From the NCBI GenBank assembly GCA_001778375.1, contig MFGV01000087.1:1-64000 (forward strand): 64,000 nt of DNA, in the 5' to 3' direction. The stretch comes from Candidatus Firestonebacteria bacterium RIFOXYD2_FULL_39_29 (GTDB lineage Bacteria; Oederibacteriota; D2-FULL-39-29). The position numbers and the translations under genes are program-made. Of the stretch, positions 7,127 to 17,077 are shown in pieces; position 1 is the first letter of the stretch; the number at the start of each line of letters is the position of its first letter. The notes beneath the pieces are model-generated. The model did not search any database. It was not told the origin of the DNA and saw only the letters and a list, made by a program, of their open reading frames with translations.

Positions 7127-8666
7127 CTGTCTTTTGCTCTAAGAGCGGAACTGTAAGCGCTTCTGAAGTAGCCGCTGTCTTTTCCTGTGTTACAAAAAGC
7201 GCAGGCGGGACCGGTTTTGGAGGAGTGTACGGGTAAATATCTCTTTTTATGGGTTTTCCCGGAAATATTCCTTTTCTTATACCATCTTTATCTTTTACAA
7301 TCTCCCCATTTACCATAACAATATCAAAACCTTCCGAGTACTGCGCCGGATTTTCCACAGTGGCTTTCTCCACTATTTTATCCGGATCAAACACAAGTAA
7401 GTCAGCATCCGCTCCGGTTTTTATTCTCCCTTTGTTTTTCATAGCCGAAGATATCTTTTCAAGACGCTTTGCGGGATAATAAGAACACATCCTTACAGCT
7501 TCCATCAGAGTAATAATCTTTTCTTCCCTTACATATTTTTGAAACAGCCGGGCGTAGCAGCCGGCACCGCGGGGATGGTTATTCTTTTCAATTTCTATTA
7601 TTGTGTCGCTTCCTATCATCATCCCTGGAAATTTAAGAGCGGCAACAATATCAGTTTCCGGAATAGCATAAGCTACCGTCAGGGGATTGTTGGCCGGACG
7701 TTTCATTTTTCTTATTGCTTTATATTTCTCTTCAGTCAGACGTTCAGAAGTATTAGCCACCTGAAGGTCCTTATAAGTGATATTGAACCTTTTTTGCCAG
7801 TCACCGTCAAACCTCGCAGAAGCAAGATAGGTTGCCCAGGAATTATAAGGGTACATGTCCAGAGTAATATCAAGACCTTCTTCATTCGCCTTTTTTATGA
7901 GGTCCAGAGAGGTGTTCATGGAGAAGGTACCGCCGGTACTGTTAAAATGATCTATTTGGAAAGAAACACCCGTTTTTCTTACTATATCTATGGCTTCAAA
8001 GATAGCATCTATATTTGTCTTTTTTTCATACATCGTGGAATATCTAAGGTGCGCCGTACAGATGGCTCCGTACCTTTTTACAACTTTTGCAAGTTCTAAG
8101 GCCTCTTCAGTAGTAGTCCCCGGAACATACTCAAAGCTAAAATTAAGCCCCAAAGCCCCGTTTGCGAGAGCCGCATCCGCAAGCCGGCACATCTCTGTTA
8201 TCTGTTCTGATGTCGGTTTTTCATAAGCTCCCATAAGACCAACCGAATAACGAAGGCGGATCTGGCTTACCGCACCCCCCTGATTCAGATACAGATTCCC
8301 CTGTGTCCTTCCCCAAAGCTTTCGAAAGTTAGCCATGGAAGCTCCATGCATGGAAAGATTGGTCGTAACGCCATCAGCTGCCTTATAGTATTCTCCGGTT
8401 TTATTTTGATCATAAGACAGGAAATCAATAAAACCGGGACACACGACCAGGCCGGAGACATCAAGAGAACGTTTTGCTTCAACACCCTTCGGTCCCGCAT
8501 ATACAATCTTTCCCCATCTTATTCCGATATTTTTAACTTCATCAGTTCCGGATTCCGGATCAAGCACCCGGCCGTTCAAGAGCGCAAAATCGCATATTTC
8601 CTGCGCCCCTAAAATACCGCGAGCGAGCACAAGTAATAATATTACAAGAGCAACACACTTTTTCAT
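7113..8666 (-). CDS. Secreted N-acyl-D-amino-acid deacylase-like amidohydrolase
   Basis: 517 residues with a clear signal peptide (KKCVALVILLLVLARGILGA). The amidohydrolase fold of the D-aminoacylase family is recognisable: VVCPGFID, YEKPTSEQI, AICTAHLRYS, FQIDHFNSTGG, MMIGSDT and, near the C-terminus, GRIKTGADADLLVFDP. The usual first-strand metal ligands HxH are absent: PGFIDFLSYDQ replaces the normal FIDxHTH. The expected cysteine of the GNCG block is also missing (NLSMHGAS). Metal binding may be altered or lost. The C-terminal 60 residues are proline-rich. It heads a run with ogt and DUF2752. Confidence 0.75.
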   Translation of the reverse strand: MKKCVALVILLLVLARGILGAQEICDFALLNGRVLDPESGTDEVKNIGIRWGKIVYAGPKGVEAKRSLDVSGLVVCPGFIDFLSYDQNKTGEYYKAADGVTTNLSMHGASMANFRKLWGRTQGNLYLNQGGAVSQIRLRYSVGLMGAYEKPTSEQITEMCRLADAALANGALGLNFSFEYVPGTTTEEALELAKVVKRYGAICTAHLRYSTMYEKKTNIDAIFEAIDIVRKTGVSFQIDHFNSTGGTFSMNTSLDLIKKANEEGLDITLDMYPYNSWATYLASARFDGDWQKRFNITYKDLQVANTSERLTEEKYKAIRKMKRPANNPLTVAYAIPETDIVAALKFPGMMIGSDTIIEIEKNNHPRGAGCYARLFQKYVREEKIITLMEAVRMCSYYPAKRLEKISSAMKNKGRIKTGADADLLVFDPDKIVEKATVENPAQYSEGFDIVMVNGEIVKDKDGIRKGIFPGKPIKRDIYPYTPPKPVPPALFVTQEKTAATSEALTVPLLEQKTDVTK

Positions 8667-8714
8667 TTATTTACCATCCTGCGAAAAGCGATTCCACCGA
8701 TTACAGAACTACGG

Positions 8715-8815
8715 GATTCCACTGATACAAATTTTTGCTTTGTTAACTTGTTTTACTTCTTTTACTGCTCTTACTTCACTTTCTTCTCTTGCTTTTCTTA
8801 CTGCCCTTGCTTCTC
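8715..8815. repeat. Degenerate CTTGCT/CTTAC repeat tract
   Basis: A low-complexity stretch of seven- to nine-base words (TTTTACTTCTT, TTACTGCT, CTTGCTTTTCTTACTGCC). Its left end follows a GATTCCACTGATA motif, and its right end overlaps the murJ 3' end. Similar tracts flank the FmdB gene (17580-17725). Confidence 0.5.
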
Positions 8816-10402
8816 TTGCTGTTTGTGCTTTCCCAGCCTTCTTGCAACTGCGTCCGTGAATAATTTTGCTTCCTCTATTTTTAAAAACCGTGCCAGCCCC
8901 AGATAAACCGGTAACGCCAGAAGTATCGGAACCAGTACGACAACTATTCTCTTTGTTAAACCCGGAGTTAAAACACTGCTTAAGAACTCCGAAGAAAGCC
9001 ACGCTATAACTGCCATTATACACGAAGCAAGGAGAACTTTCCAAAAGACTTTAAGGATATTTTTTCCGTCAAGAGGCCCCATTTGTTTTCTGAGAAAATA
9101 GTACAACATTAAGAAGTTCAACAAAGTTGAGATCGTATTTGCCAGGGGTAGCGCAGCATAGTTCATCTTTTCCATTAAAATAATACTAAATAGTCCGTTC
9201 GTAAGTATGGCCACTATTCCGCAAATGACCGGAACATTGGATTTTTTTAGCGCAAAAAATGCAGGCGTAATAATTTTATTAAGAGAAAAGAGCGATAATC
9301 CCAGAGCATAGTAAATAGTCACAATTGCCGTTGCTTCTGCGGCCTCTGCCGTAAAATTACCATGCCTGAATAAAAGGTCAGTCACTCCATAGCTAAGAAC
9401 AATAAGTCCGAGTGTTGCCGGAACAGTCACAAATAACGAAAGACGGAGAGAAGAAGAGATCGTATCTTTAGCTTCTTCAGTCTTCCCCTCGGCTACAAAA
9501 GAGGAGAACATAGGAAATGAAGCAGTGGCAATAGCCACGCCAAACAAGCCGATAGGAAGCTGCATCAGCCTGAACCCGTAGTAGATGTAAGTTATAGCCC
9601 CGGTGCCAAGCAACGAAGCAAGAAAAGTATTAACAAAGACAATATTTATCTGTCCGATAGAGTTCGAAAATATCGCAGGCGCCATTACGCGGCCCATCTG
9701 TCTTATTCCGGAATCTTTAAAGTCCAGTTCATAGCGCAGCTTAAAGCCCTTCTTATATATTATCGGCAGCTGGATAAGGACCTGAACTAACCCGGAAAAA
9801 AGCGCGCCAAAAGACCAGACAATGACCTGAGTCTCCGGAAGTTTTGAAAATAGCGGACATAAGGCAATACCGGTAATTATCATTACAAGGTTTCCTATTG
9901 CCGGAGCAAGGGCCGGGACGGTAAAATGTCCTTCGGAATTCAACATACCCATTATAACGGTGGCAAAACCCATAAAAGCAATAAAAGGAAACAATATTCT
10001 GGTAAGCAAAATAGCAAGTTTTATCCCTTCAAGCGCAAAACCGGGAGCAATTACTTTAATAAGAAACGGAGTAAAAACCCAGGCAAGAATTATAAGAATA
10101 GAAAATAATATGCAAAGAATACTGATAACAAGGTTGGCCAATCTATAGGCTGCCTCCTTCCCTCCTTTATTCATATAATCGGTAAAAGCCGGAACGAAAG
10201 CCGAACTTAAGGCGCCTTCTGCAAGAAGATCACGGAACATATTAGGAATTCTATAGGCAACATAAAAAGCATCAGAGACAATACCTGCTCCAAATAAAGC
10301 GGCATTTATCTGATCCCTGACAAGACCAAGAATACGGCTTAGTCCTGTAGCCAGGGTCATTACTGCTGCATTCCTGCCTATTTTTTTCAATTTTTCGGTC
10401 AT
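8798..10402 (-). CDS. murJ: Lipid II flippase MurJ
   Basis: It moves lipid II across the cytoplasmic membrane for peptidoglycan synthesis. The 534-residue protein has the expected 14 or so transmembrane segments and the diagnostic N-terminus: LSRILGLVRDQINAALFGAG, then SDAFYVAYRIPNMFRDLLAEG and ALSSAFVPAF. The charged residues of the central cavity lie in these blocks. The last codons run into a CTTGCT-type repeat, giving a short lysine/glutamine-rich tail. Confidence 0.95.
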   Translation of the reverse strand: MTEKLKKIGRNAAVMTLATGLSRILGLVRDQINAALFGAGIVSDAFYVAYRIPNMFRDLLAEGALSSAFVPAFTDYMNKGGKEAAYRLANLVISILCILFSILIILAWVFTPFLIKVIAPGFALEGIKLAILLTRILFPFIAFMGFATVIMGMLNSEGHFTVPALAPAIGNLVMIITGIALCPLFSKLPETQVIVWSFGALFSGLVQVLIQLPIIYKKGFKLRYELDFKDSGIRQMGRVMAPAIFSNSIGQINIVFVNTFLASLLGTGAITYIYYGFRLMQLPIGLFGVAIATASFPMFSSFVAEGKTEEAKDTISSSLRLSLFVTVPATLGLIVLSYGVTDLLFRHGNFTAEAAEATAIVTIYYALGLSLFSLNKIITPAFFALKKSNVPVICGIVAILTNGLFSIILMEKMNYAALPLANTISTLLNFLMLYYFLRKQMGPLDGKNILKVFWKVLLASCIMAVIAWLSSEFLSSVLTPGLTKRIVVVLVPILLALPVYLGLARFLKIEEAKLFTDAVARRLGKHKQQEKQGQ

Positions 10403-10435
10403 TTACCTATCCAAACTTTGATTGTCTTGTTTATC

Positions 10436-10465
10436 TTGACTTTTACGCCTTATTTTTGTTATATT
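10436..10465 (+). promoter_or_regulatory. Predicted sigma-70 promoter of rpsT
   Basis: TTGACT (10436-10441), 18 bases, TATATT (10460-10465), about 50 bases before the rpsT start codon and divergent from murJ. Confidence 0.6.
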
Positions 10466-10513
10466 ACTTGAGTATTTATACTGCGCTTCGCAGTAAATCT
10501 CAGGAGGTGTACG

Positions 10514-10774
10514 TTGCCATTACTTAAATCATCAATAGAAGCAGCAAGAAAGACCAAGAAAATGACCTTAATTAACAGGTCTACCAAACATAAACTTAGA
10601 GTTACAGAAAAAAAGCTTCTCAGTTTAAAAACCCATGAAGAAGCCTCCAAATTACTCAAAATCTTGATTCCTAACATTCAAAGGGCGGCACTGAAAAATA
10701 TTTTCCCCAAGAATACAGGAGCAAGGAAAGTTTCAAAATACACCAGATACGTTAATTCACTTAAAGGAAAATAA
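10514..10774 (+). CDS. rpsT: 30S ribosomal protein S20
   Basis: 86 residues, basic, binding 16S rRNA in the 30S subunit. The sequence MPLLKSSIEAARKTKK and the later RAALKNIFPKNTGARK, SKYTRYVNSL match S20. The start codon is TTG, with AGGAGGT at 10502-10508 fixing it. S20 of E. coli also starts with UUG and represses its own translation, so the rare start may be a regulatory feature here too (inference). Confidence 0.93.
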   Translation: MPLLKSSIEAARKTKKMTLINRSTKHKLRVTEKKLLSLKTHEEASKLLKILIPNIQRAALKNIFPKNTGARKVSKYTRYVNSLKGK

Positions 10775-10792
10775 ACTTTGCCTGTAAGCTAC

Positions 10793-10825
10793 AAGCCGCT
10801 GGTTTTTAGCCGGCGGCTTTTTTAT
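10793..10825 (+). terminator. Intrinsic terminator after rpsT
   Basis: AAGCCGCTGG, loop, CCGGCGGCTT and a T-run, starting about 20 bases after the stop codon. Confidence 0.85.
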
Positions 10826-11085
10826 TTCAGAGAATTCATCTGCTATAAATGTCCGCGTTAGAATGTTACACGTTATCACGTTGCTCACGTTCCACATTAA
10901 AGTGGTATATATTTAACAAAGTAAATCGATACTGGATCCCGTGTCCCAGTACGGAACGACAAAATAATTGCATTCTTCTGTCACTTTGTACTTCGCACTT
11001 ACCTTTGCTAACCATCCGACCCTCTAACCTTCTAAACATCCGGCATGCTTTTACCTAGCCCCTGGTATCAAGAACCCAGAAACTT
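10826..11085. repeat. Gene-free spacer with dispersed repeats
   Basis: No gene is seen. It holds a TTACACGTTATCACG word (also near 54920, 59890 and 63495), an ACATTAAAGTGGTATATA word shared with 49285, and a CTGGATCCC/GGAACGACAAAA palindromic unit at 10931-10964. Confidence 0.5.
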
Positions 11086-12168
11086 TCATTTTAGTAACAA
11101 TTTGTATACCAAACTCTCAATCACCTGTGAAGGCATCTTTCCCGATTTTCTTTTGGTTTCTTTATCAGTTTTTGCAAGCTCAGAAAATATTGTCTTTAAC
11201 TGTTTTTCATCATAAAACCGGGCCTGAGTAAGAAGTCCGGAGATAAAGTAAGGATGCACGCCAAGCTTTCCCGCAATAGAGTTTTCAGGAATTCCGGCAC
11301 GAAGAAGGACTTTAGCCGTCCAAATTTTCTTAAAATGACCATATACAGCCCCGACTATCATCGGACCGGCAGCATGTTTATCGTAGACATAGAATATATC
11401 ATCAATTATTTTTAAAGATTTGACCAGATTTCTTTCTGCCAGGGCATTAACAAAATCAAATATGTTTCTCGCATCAAGTCCGCTCACTAAAAACTCCACA
11501 TCAACTTCATCTACATGTTTTTTATCACCGATATAAAGTATCACTTTTTCTATCTCAGAGTCAAGGTCTCTCATATTACTTCCTACTCTCTCGACAAGTA
11601 TATCCACGGCCTCCTGGGATATCGTCTTTCCCAATTCGGATAATTTCTTTTTTATCTCAGAACCAAGTTGATTAGGATATAGCTGATAATAAGTAAAGGT
11701 TGTCGAAGAAGCTGCGGCGGAAATCTTCTTGTAAGCAGCCCCTTTTTCAAAATCACTTTTTTTCACGTCTTTGCTTACTAATATTAAAACAGTTGATTCT
11801 ACCGGAGTTTTAACATATTCCAGAAGAGTATCTTTAAGGTCTTTTCGAAGTTTTTCAAATTCCCGCAGGACAACCACACGCCTGTCTGCAAGAAAAGGCA
11901 CGGTCTTAATCGTCGAATCAAAATCAAAAACAAAATTACTCTTTGCCCGGCGGCTGCCGGATTCTTCTTCGCTTTCAGCAGGGTCTCCGTCTTCATCTTC
12001 TTCCCCGCCGGCTTTACCCTTGCATTCTATTTCTGTGTAATTCAAATCTTTATTTTCCGCAGGTAAAGACTTTCTTAATATTTCTTTTACCTTTTTGTCT
12101 TTATTAAACTCATCATTGCCGGCAACAAAATATACCGGAGCTATGGGTTTAGTAACTTTCCCAGCCAT
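11086..12168 (-). CDS. holA: DNA polymerase III subunit delta
   Basis: It is the clamp-loader subunit that opens the beta sliding clamp. I place the start at the ATG at 12168 (MAGKVTKPIAPVYFVAGNDEF), giving 360 residues and a 20-base overlap with the lptE-like gene. The N-terminal ATPase-like fold (PVYFVAGNDEF), the hydrophobic VPFLADRRVVVLREFEKL block and the helical C-terminal domain (NIFDFVNALAERN, then GHFKKIW and SGLLTQAR) fit HolA. A run of acidic residues (GEEDEDGDPAESEEESG) within the first 100 residues is unusual. The order leuS...lptE-holA is common in Gram-negatives. Confidence 0.9.
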   Translation of the reverse strand: MAGKVTKPIAPVYFVAGNDEFNKDKKVKEILRKSLPAENKDLNYTEIECKGKAGGEEDEDGDPAESEEESGSRRAKSNFVFDFDSTIKTVPFLADRRVVVLREFEKLRKDLKDTLLEYVKTPVESTVLILVSKDVKKSDFEKGAAYKKISAAASSTTFTYYQLYPNQLGSEIKKKLSELGKTISQEAVDILVERVGSNMRDLDSEIEKVILYIGDKKHVDEVDVEFLVSGLDARNIFDFVNALAERNLVKSLKIIDDIFYVYDKHAAGPMIVGAVYGHFKKIWTAKVLLRAGIPENSIAGKLGVHPYFISGLLTQARFYDEKQLKTIFSELAKTDKETKRKSGKMPSQVIESLVYKLLLK

Positions 12169-12658
12169 AAATGACCCTGTTGACAATCCCTTCTGCAAGA
12201 GACCTGTAAACCCGCTGCCTGGCACCAACCTCAGTTTCTATGCTCGTCCCCTGTACGGTAAAGGTGGTCGCCCCGCCGCCTATTCCTCCAATTTCTTTCT
12301 GCTCCCATATTACTTTGCCGGTTTTTAGATTAGTAAACTTTACATCCAGGATTATTTTAATCCTATAGGAAATAATTACATTATTAACATCATAGGCCAT
12401 TGGCTGCAGTTGATAGAGCCGTATAGTCCCCTCAAGGAGCGCATCTGACTGGTCTTTGGCAACTACTTGAAGCCGGCCATCAATCAGAAATTGCTTTACG
12501 ATAAAGTCCGTCATTTCAGTATCTATACCATACTGTGAAGTACCGTTTATGACCACCGGAATGTTAATCTTTTTTATTCCCGGATCCATATTAGGCTTCA
12601 TAGAAGCGCAACCGGATAGAAGCAAAAGCCCTACAACCAAAACAAAAATATTTTTCAT
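12149..12658 (-). CDS. lptE: LptE-like LPS-assembly lipoprotein
   Basis: 169 residues with a lipoprotein signal ending in the lipobox LLSGC. LptE plugs the LptD barrel and helps place LPS in the outer membrane. The body has the family pattern: short strands (INIPVVINGTSQYGID), a helix FIVKQFLIDGRLQVV and later strands around VIWEQKEI. The match is by pattern and gene neighbourhood (between leuS and holA) rather than strong motifs. Confidence 0.8.
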   Translation of the reverse strand: MKNIFVLVVGLLLLSGCASMKPNMDPGIKKINIPVVINGTSQYGIDTEMTDFIVKQFLIDGRLQVVAKDQSDALLEGTIRLYQLQPMAYDVNNVIISYRIKIILDVKFTNLKTGKVIWEQKEIGGIGGGATTFTVQGTSIETEVGARQRVYRSLAEGIVNRVIYGWESY

Positions 12659-12928
12659 ATTGTCCCCCTGATAAGTAAACTACAATAGCACTTATCCGTA
12701 AACATCATTATATTATCCTTATTTCTAATTGTACTTTGTTTTAGATGAAAACTCAAGCAAAACCCGCCCGAAACTCCGGGCTGATGACACAGATAAACGC
12801 TAATAGATATCACAGATGGAAACATTTTGCTTTTGCTAAGCATCTGACCCTCAAAGCATAAACTAGAGGGATAATGGCACTTTGCTTTTTCCGTTTCTTT
12901 TGCCAAGACTCTAAACTCTAAGCATTAA

Positions 12929-14332
12929 CTACAGGTATGCTATCCTGTTTTTTCCAGATCTTTTCGCTTTGTACAGGCATTTATCAGCTTTTGATAAAAC
13001 CTCTTCAGATGTAATACCATCTTGAGGAAAGAGCGCATAACCAATACTCATCGTCACCTTTATTTTCTTTTCATATTCAATAAATTTAGCATCCATTACG
13101 CTTTTGAAGTTCTTAAGAAAAGCACCTATATCCTCATTTTTTCCGTCTCTGAGCACTGTAAATTCATCTCCACCATAACGTGCCAACACACATCCCTTTA
13201 ATTCAGATTTAAAATAATTCGCAATATTTTTCAAATATGTATTACCGGAAACATGACCATAAGTATCATTATATGTTTTAAAATTATCCAAATCTATCAT
13301 GATTATCGCAAAATCTTTTTTGTGATTAACCCGATTATCCGACTGTTCCAAGAAAAATCCGTAATTATACAAGCCGGTAAGGCGATCCATATCCGCAAGA
13401 TGTTTCACCTCTTCATACAATTTGTTTCTTTCTATTACCAGAGCGAATTCTCCGGCCAGAGTCATAAAAAGATCATAATCCTGCTCGGAAAATTCTTTCA
13501 TATTTTTCGGTTTAACTCTCAAAAACCCTGTGACTTTTTTATCTCTGGCCTGCGGGAAATAGATAAAACTTTTACCTATATATATTTTTGCCTGATTAAT
13601 AAGCAGATCTACAATCTCCGGATCCATTTCACTCGCGGAAAATTCGTCATCCTCTCGCAATAGTTTAAATTTTTTCACCTTCTTATCATAAACCGCAACT
13701 TCCCAATCTGAGATCACATCAATTTTCTCAAAAAGAGGATCTAAAAGCTGCACCATGATATAATAATCAATATTTTCATTCATTATCTCGGTAATAGCCA
13801 GAATAAGCCGGAGATCTTTAACATGTGTCTCTTCTTTTTTCACAGTTTCAGAAAGAAAACCCGTAAAAAGCCCGACCACAAAGAGGAAAGGTATTCTCAT
13901 GTAAATATTAACATCATAAATATTTACATCTTTATTTATGAGGAGCCAGGAATAAAGAAGAGAAGCGATAATTGTCGATATTATACTTGCTTTAATATCC
14001 TTTCCAAGAGCCGTTATTACAATTACCAAAAAATAAAGAAGAAAGAAATCCGTACCGGCACTTTTCGTAAAATATATCCCAAGGGAAACAAGGATTATAT
14101 CGCCTATAAAAATAATATACCTGAAGTTGTTTTCCTTGAAATACTCCAAAGAAATAAAGTAGAGAAAAATATTGGAAAGGATAAAAAACAAAACGAGTAT
14201 ATTAACATAGTTAACAAGCTGCAAGCCGTCATTGGCCGCGGAGAAAACGGCCATATAAGCAGCGGCGATAACAATAAGCCATCTGAGATTTAGAAAATTA
14301 TATTTAAACTGCACTAAATCTTTTGTATTCAT
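12929..14332 (-). CDS. Membrane GAF-GGDEF diguanylate cyclase
   Basis: 467 residues. The first 160 hold about six transmembrane segments. A GAF-like sensor region follows (about 175-310). The GGDEF domain is complete, with [26 protein letters not shown] and RYGGDEFTV, so it should make cyclic di-GMP from two GTP. No RxxD inhibitory site precedes the active site (the place reads LKGC), so product feedback is probably absent. It overlaps the leuS stop codon by four bases (ATGA), an unusual coupling of signalling to a tRNA synthetase gene. Confidence 0.9.
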   Translation of the reverse strand: MNTKDLVQFKYNFLNLRWLIVIAAAYMAVFSAANDGLQLVNYVNILVLFFILSNIFLYFISLEYFKENNFRYIIFIGDIILVSLGIYFTKSAGTDFFLLYFLVIVITALGKDIKASIISTIIASLLYSWLLINKDVNIYDVNIYMRIPFLFVVGLFTGFLSETVKKEETHVKDLRLILAITEIMNENIDYYIMVQLLDPLFEKIDVISDWEVAVYDKKVKKFKLLREDDEFSASEMDPEIVDLLINQAKIYIGKSFIYFPQARDKKVTGFLRVKPKNMKEFSEQDYDLFMTLAGEFALVIERNKLYEEVKHLADMDRLTGLYNYGFFLEQSDNRVNHKKDFAIIMIDLDNFKTYNDTYGHVSGNTYLKNIANYFKSELKGCVLARYGGDEFTVLRDGKNEDIGAFLKNFKSVMDAKFIEYEKKIKVTMSIGYALFPQDGITSEEVLSKADKCLYKAKRSGKNRIAYL

Positions 14333-16806
14333 ACTGCCACTATGTTTACCAGTTTATTTTTTACCACCACTACCTTTTTTACAGTTTTTCCCGAAAGAAA
14401 AGCAATAATTTTCTCGTCTTTCAGTGCAAGCTCTTTTACTTTTTCATCTTCGATATCCAGGGAGACGGTGAGGCGCCCGCGTAATTTCCCGTTTACCTGA
14501 AGTACAATTACCGCCTCTTCCCCGCTGATATACTCAAGATCGCACTTTGGAAGTGAATGAAGGAATATACTTTCCTTATAACCCAGTTTCTCCCAGAGTT
14601 CTTCAGTAATATGAGGCGTAAAAGGAGCCAGCAGAAGCACAAGATCTTCAACCGCCAGTTTTAACAGGGGGGGGAAAGCTTTCTCTTCCCCTTCAGGCAC
14701 CTTAAAAAGATACAGATAGTTAGTAAACTCCATAAGAGCTGCCAGAGCCGTATTGAAATGAAAATCCTTTTCCACATCTTCCGTTACTCTTTTTACGGTT
14801 TTATTAATACTGACATAAAATTCCTTAAGCTCTTTACTTAAAAGTTTTGGTTCAATTTGTCCTGTTTTTTTAATTACAGGTATTGAAGTTTCGACAAATC
14901 TTTCAACACGTCCTAAAAACCGATGAAGGCCTTCAATGCCTTTATCATTCCACTCCAGCTCTTTCTCAGGAGGCGCGGCAAAAAGTATAAAACCCCTGAC
15001 TACATCAGCGCCATATTTCTCAATAAGCGGATCAGCCTCAACCGTATTGCCCTTTGATTTACTCATTACCTGTCCGTCCTTCAAGACCATACCCTGAGTA
15101 AACAAATTAGTAAAAGGTTCATCAAAGTCAACAAGCTTTAGATCATAGAGAAATTTAGTAAAGAACCTGGAATACAGCAGGTGCAGTATTGCATGTTCAA
15201 CCCCTCCGACATACTGATCTACAGGCATCCAGTACTTCACCTTTTCAATATCAAAAGCCGCTGCATTATTTTCAGGATCGCAGTAACGGAGGAAATACCA
15301 GGAAGAGCAAATAAAGGTATTCATGGTATCCGTTTCTCTTCTTCCCTCTCCGCCGCACCCGGGACATTTAACTTCTACAAATTCTTTTACGGAAGCAAGA
15401 GGAGAAGCTCCCCCCTTCGGTTTAAAATCTGAGACAAAAGGAAGTTCTACCGGCAGATCCTTCTCCGGCACCGGCACAATTCCGCACTTATCGCAATAGA
15501 TAACGGGAATAGGCGCCCCCCAGTAGCGCTGTCTGGAGATAAGCCAGTCCCTTAATTTAAATTTTATAGCTTTCTTACCGATTTTATTTTTCTCCACAAA
15601 TTCAGCCATCAGCTCAATAGCTTCCGTATTTTTCTTTCCGTTAAATTCTCCTGAATTAACCTGGAACCCGTCATTCACATACGCTTCCGTCATTGTTTCC
15701 CCGGACAAACTCCCGCCTTCCGGCTGAATTACAACTTTAACAGGAAGATTATATTTCTTCGCAAAATCAAAGTCGCGCTGATCATGGGCAGGAACTGCCA
15801 TTACCGCACCCGTACCGTATTCCATAATGACGTAATTAACCGCATATATAGGAACTCTATCTCCGTTAAACGGATTAATCGCATAAGAGCCTATAAAGAG
15901 CCCTTCTTTTTCCGTAAGGTCAGAGGTTCTTGCTATCTCGGATTGTTTTTTAAGTTTATCGGAAAACTCTTTAACCTGAGGTTCATATTTTGTGCCTTTT
16001 ACAAGTTTTAGCGTAAGCGGATGCTCCGGAGCAATCACCAGATATGTCACGCCAAAGATTGTGTCAACTCTGGTAGTATAAACAGATATCTTATCGTCTG
16101 TTCCCTCTATTTTAAAATCCACTTCCACACCAAAAGATTTACCTATCCAGTTTTCCTGCATTATCCTGACTTTTTCCGGCCAGCCTTTAAGTTTTTTAAT
16201 ATCTTCAAGCAGCCTGTCCGCATAGTCGGTTATTTTATAGAACCATTGATCCAGTTCTTTTTTTGTAACTTCCGTTTTACACCGCCAGCAGACCCCGTCA
16301 ACGACCTCTTCATTTGCCATAACCGTCAGACACTTTGGACACCAGTTAGCTTCTTTCTTTTTCTTGTAAGCAAGACCTTTTTCGTAAAACTTCAGAAAAA
16401 GCCATTGAGTCCACTTATAGTAATCAGGAGCGCAAGTAGCAATCTCACGACTCCAGTCATAACAGATACCGATTTTTTTCAACTGCTGTTTCATAACTTC
16501 AACATTTTTATAAGTCCATTCTTTCGGGTGAACATTATTTTTTATAGCCGCGTTTTCCGCAGGAAGCCCGAAAGCGTCCCAACCCATAGGATGCAAGACG
16601 TTGTAACCCTGCATTTTCTTATATCTGGAAACCACATCTCCTATGACATAGTTTTTACAATGTCCCATATGAAGACGGCTGCCGGAAGGGTACGGGAACA
16701 TCATAAGAACATAATATTTCTGTTTTTCCGAGAAATCCTCTGCTTTAAAAAGCCCTTTACTTTCCCAGTAAGCCTGCCACTTCTTATCTATCACATTACT
16801 TATCAC
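14329..16806 (-). CDS. leuS: Leucyl-tRNA synthetase
   Basis: It charges tRNA-Leu. 825 residues, normal for bacteria. The class I signatures are present: [12 protein letters not shown] (HIGH box) near residue 40 and VMSKSKGN (KMSKS box). The zinc-type cysteines (CPKC...CWRC and CDKC...CPGCGG) and the editing domain ([30 protein letters not shown]) are also visible. The start is GTG at 16806 with AAGGAG upstream. Two dispersed repeats lie between it and the upstream FmdB gene. Confidence 0.97.
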   Translation of the reverse strand: MISNVIDKKWQAYWESKGLFKAEDFSEKQKYYVLMMFPYPSGSRLHMGHCKNYVIGDVVSRYKKMQGYNVLHPMGWDAFGLPAENAAIKNNVHPKEWTYKNVEVMKQQLKKIGICYDWSREIATCAPDYYKWTQWLFLKFYEKGLAYKKKKEANWCPKCLTVMANEEVVDGVCWRCKTEVTKKELDQWFYKITDYADRLLEDIKKLKGWPEKVRIMQENWIGKSFGVEVDFKIEGTDDKISVYTTRVDTIFGVTYLVIAPEHPLTLKLVKGTKYEPQVKEFSDKLKKQSEIARTSDLTEKEGLFIGSYAINPFNGDRVPIYAVNYVIMEYGTGAVMAVPAHDQRDFDFAKKYNLPVKVVIQPEGGSLSGETMTEAYVNDGFQVNSGEFNGKKNTEAIELMAEFVEKNKIGKKAIKFKLRDWLISRQRYWGAPIPVIYCDKCGIVPVPEKDLPVELPFVSDFKPKGGASPLASVKEFVEVKCPGCGGEGRRETDTMNTFICSSWYFLRYCDPENNAAAFDIEKVKYWMPVDQYVGGVEHAILHLLYSRFFTKFLYDLKLVDFDEPFTNLFTQGMVLKDGQVMSKSKGNTVEADPLIEKYGADVVRGFILFAAPPEKELEWNDKGIEGLHRFLGRVERFVETSIPVIKKTGQIEPKLLSKELKEFYVSINKTVKRVTEDVEKDFHFNTALAALMEFTNYLYLFKVPEGEEKAFPPLLKLAVEDLVLLLAPFTPHITEELWEKLGYKESIFLHSLPKCDLEYISGEEAVIVLQVNGKLRGRLTVSLDIEDEKVKELALKDEKIIAFLSGKTVKKVVVVKNKLVNIVAV

Positions 16807-16851
16807 TCTTGGACTCCTTCTTTGCTGCTTTATTTTCCGTTCTCATTTCTT

Positions 16852-16915
16852 CCGCCTAGGCGGATTTCGCAAAGATTTATGGTTTGATATTTTGACTTTG
16901 CTCAATATCTACAGC
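16852..16915. repeat. CCGCCTAGGCGG-type dispersed repeat, copy 1
   Basis: CCGCCTAGGCGGATTTCGC, AAAGATTTATGG, then TTTGACTTTGCTCAA. Other copies lie at 17023, 17524, 17629, 53629 and 59173. The leading 12-base palindrome is perfect. Confidence 0.75.
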
Positions 16916-16950
16916 TTCACTTAGCACTTTTTAACTCCTTTTTGAAGAAT

Positions 16951-17020
16951 GATTCCACATCCGCCAGTTATATTGGGCGGATCTTTTGTAGAGATTGCAA
17001 AACTACAGGATTCTCCGCCC
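16951..17020. repeat. GATTCCAC/CCGCCAGTTATATTGG dispersed repeat
   Basis: Same family as the insertion in the hldD leader and the unit at 39471: GATTCCAC, CCGCCAGTTATATTGGGCGG, ATCTTTTGTAGAGATT, CAAAACTACAGGATTC. Read on the minus strand it leads into TCTTCAAAAAGGAG, a Shine-Dalgarno-like site. Confidence 0.7.
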
Positions 17021-17022
17021 TT

Positions 17023-17077
17023 CCGCCCAGGCGGATTTCGCAAAGATTTATGGTTATCTATTTAAGATTTGCTCAAC
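17023..17077. repeat. CCGCCTAGGCGG-type repeat, copy 2, overlapping fmdB stop
   Basis: CCGCCCAGGCGGATTTCGC ... GCTCAAC. The TGA stop of the FmdB gene (17073-17075) lies inside the repeat's terminal GTTGAGC (minus strand). Confidence 0.7.

Noticed and set aside
8709-9044. 111-codon minus-strand frame overlapping murJ
   Set aside because: Another frame of the murJ 3' end and the CTTGCT repeat; the composition (EEREVRAVKE...) is low-complexity.
12655-12906. 83-codon frame between the LptE-like gene and the GGDEF gene
   Set aside because: Short, no SD, no recognisable pattern, and the DNA contains ACAGATAAACGC-type intergenic repeat words.
16021-16887. 288-codon open frame on the plus strand
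   Set aside because: It is antisense to leuS, rich in Phe/Ile/Ser as expected from a shadow, with no ribosome binding site.
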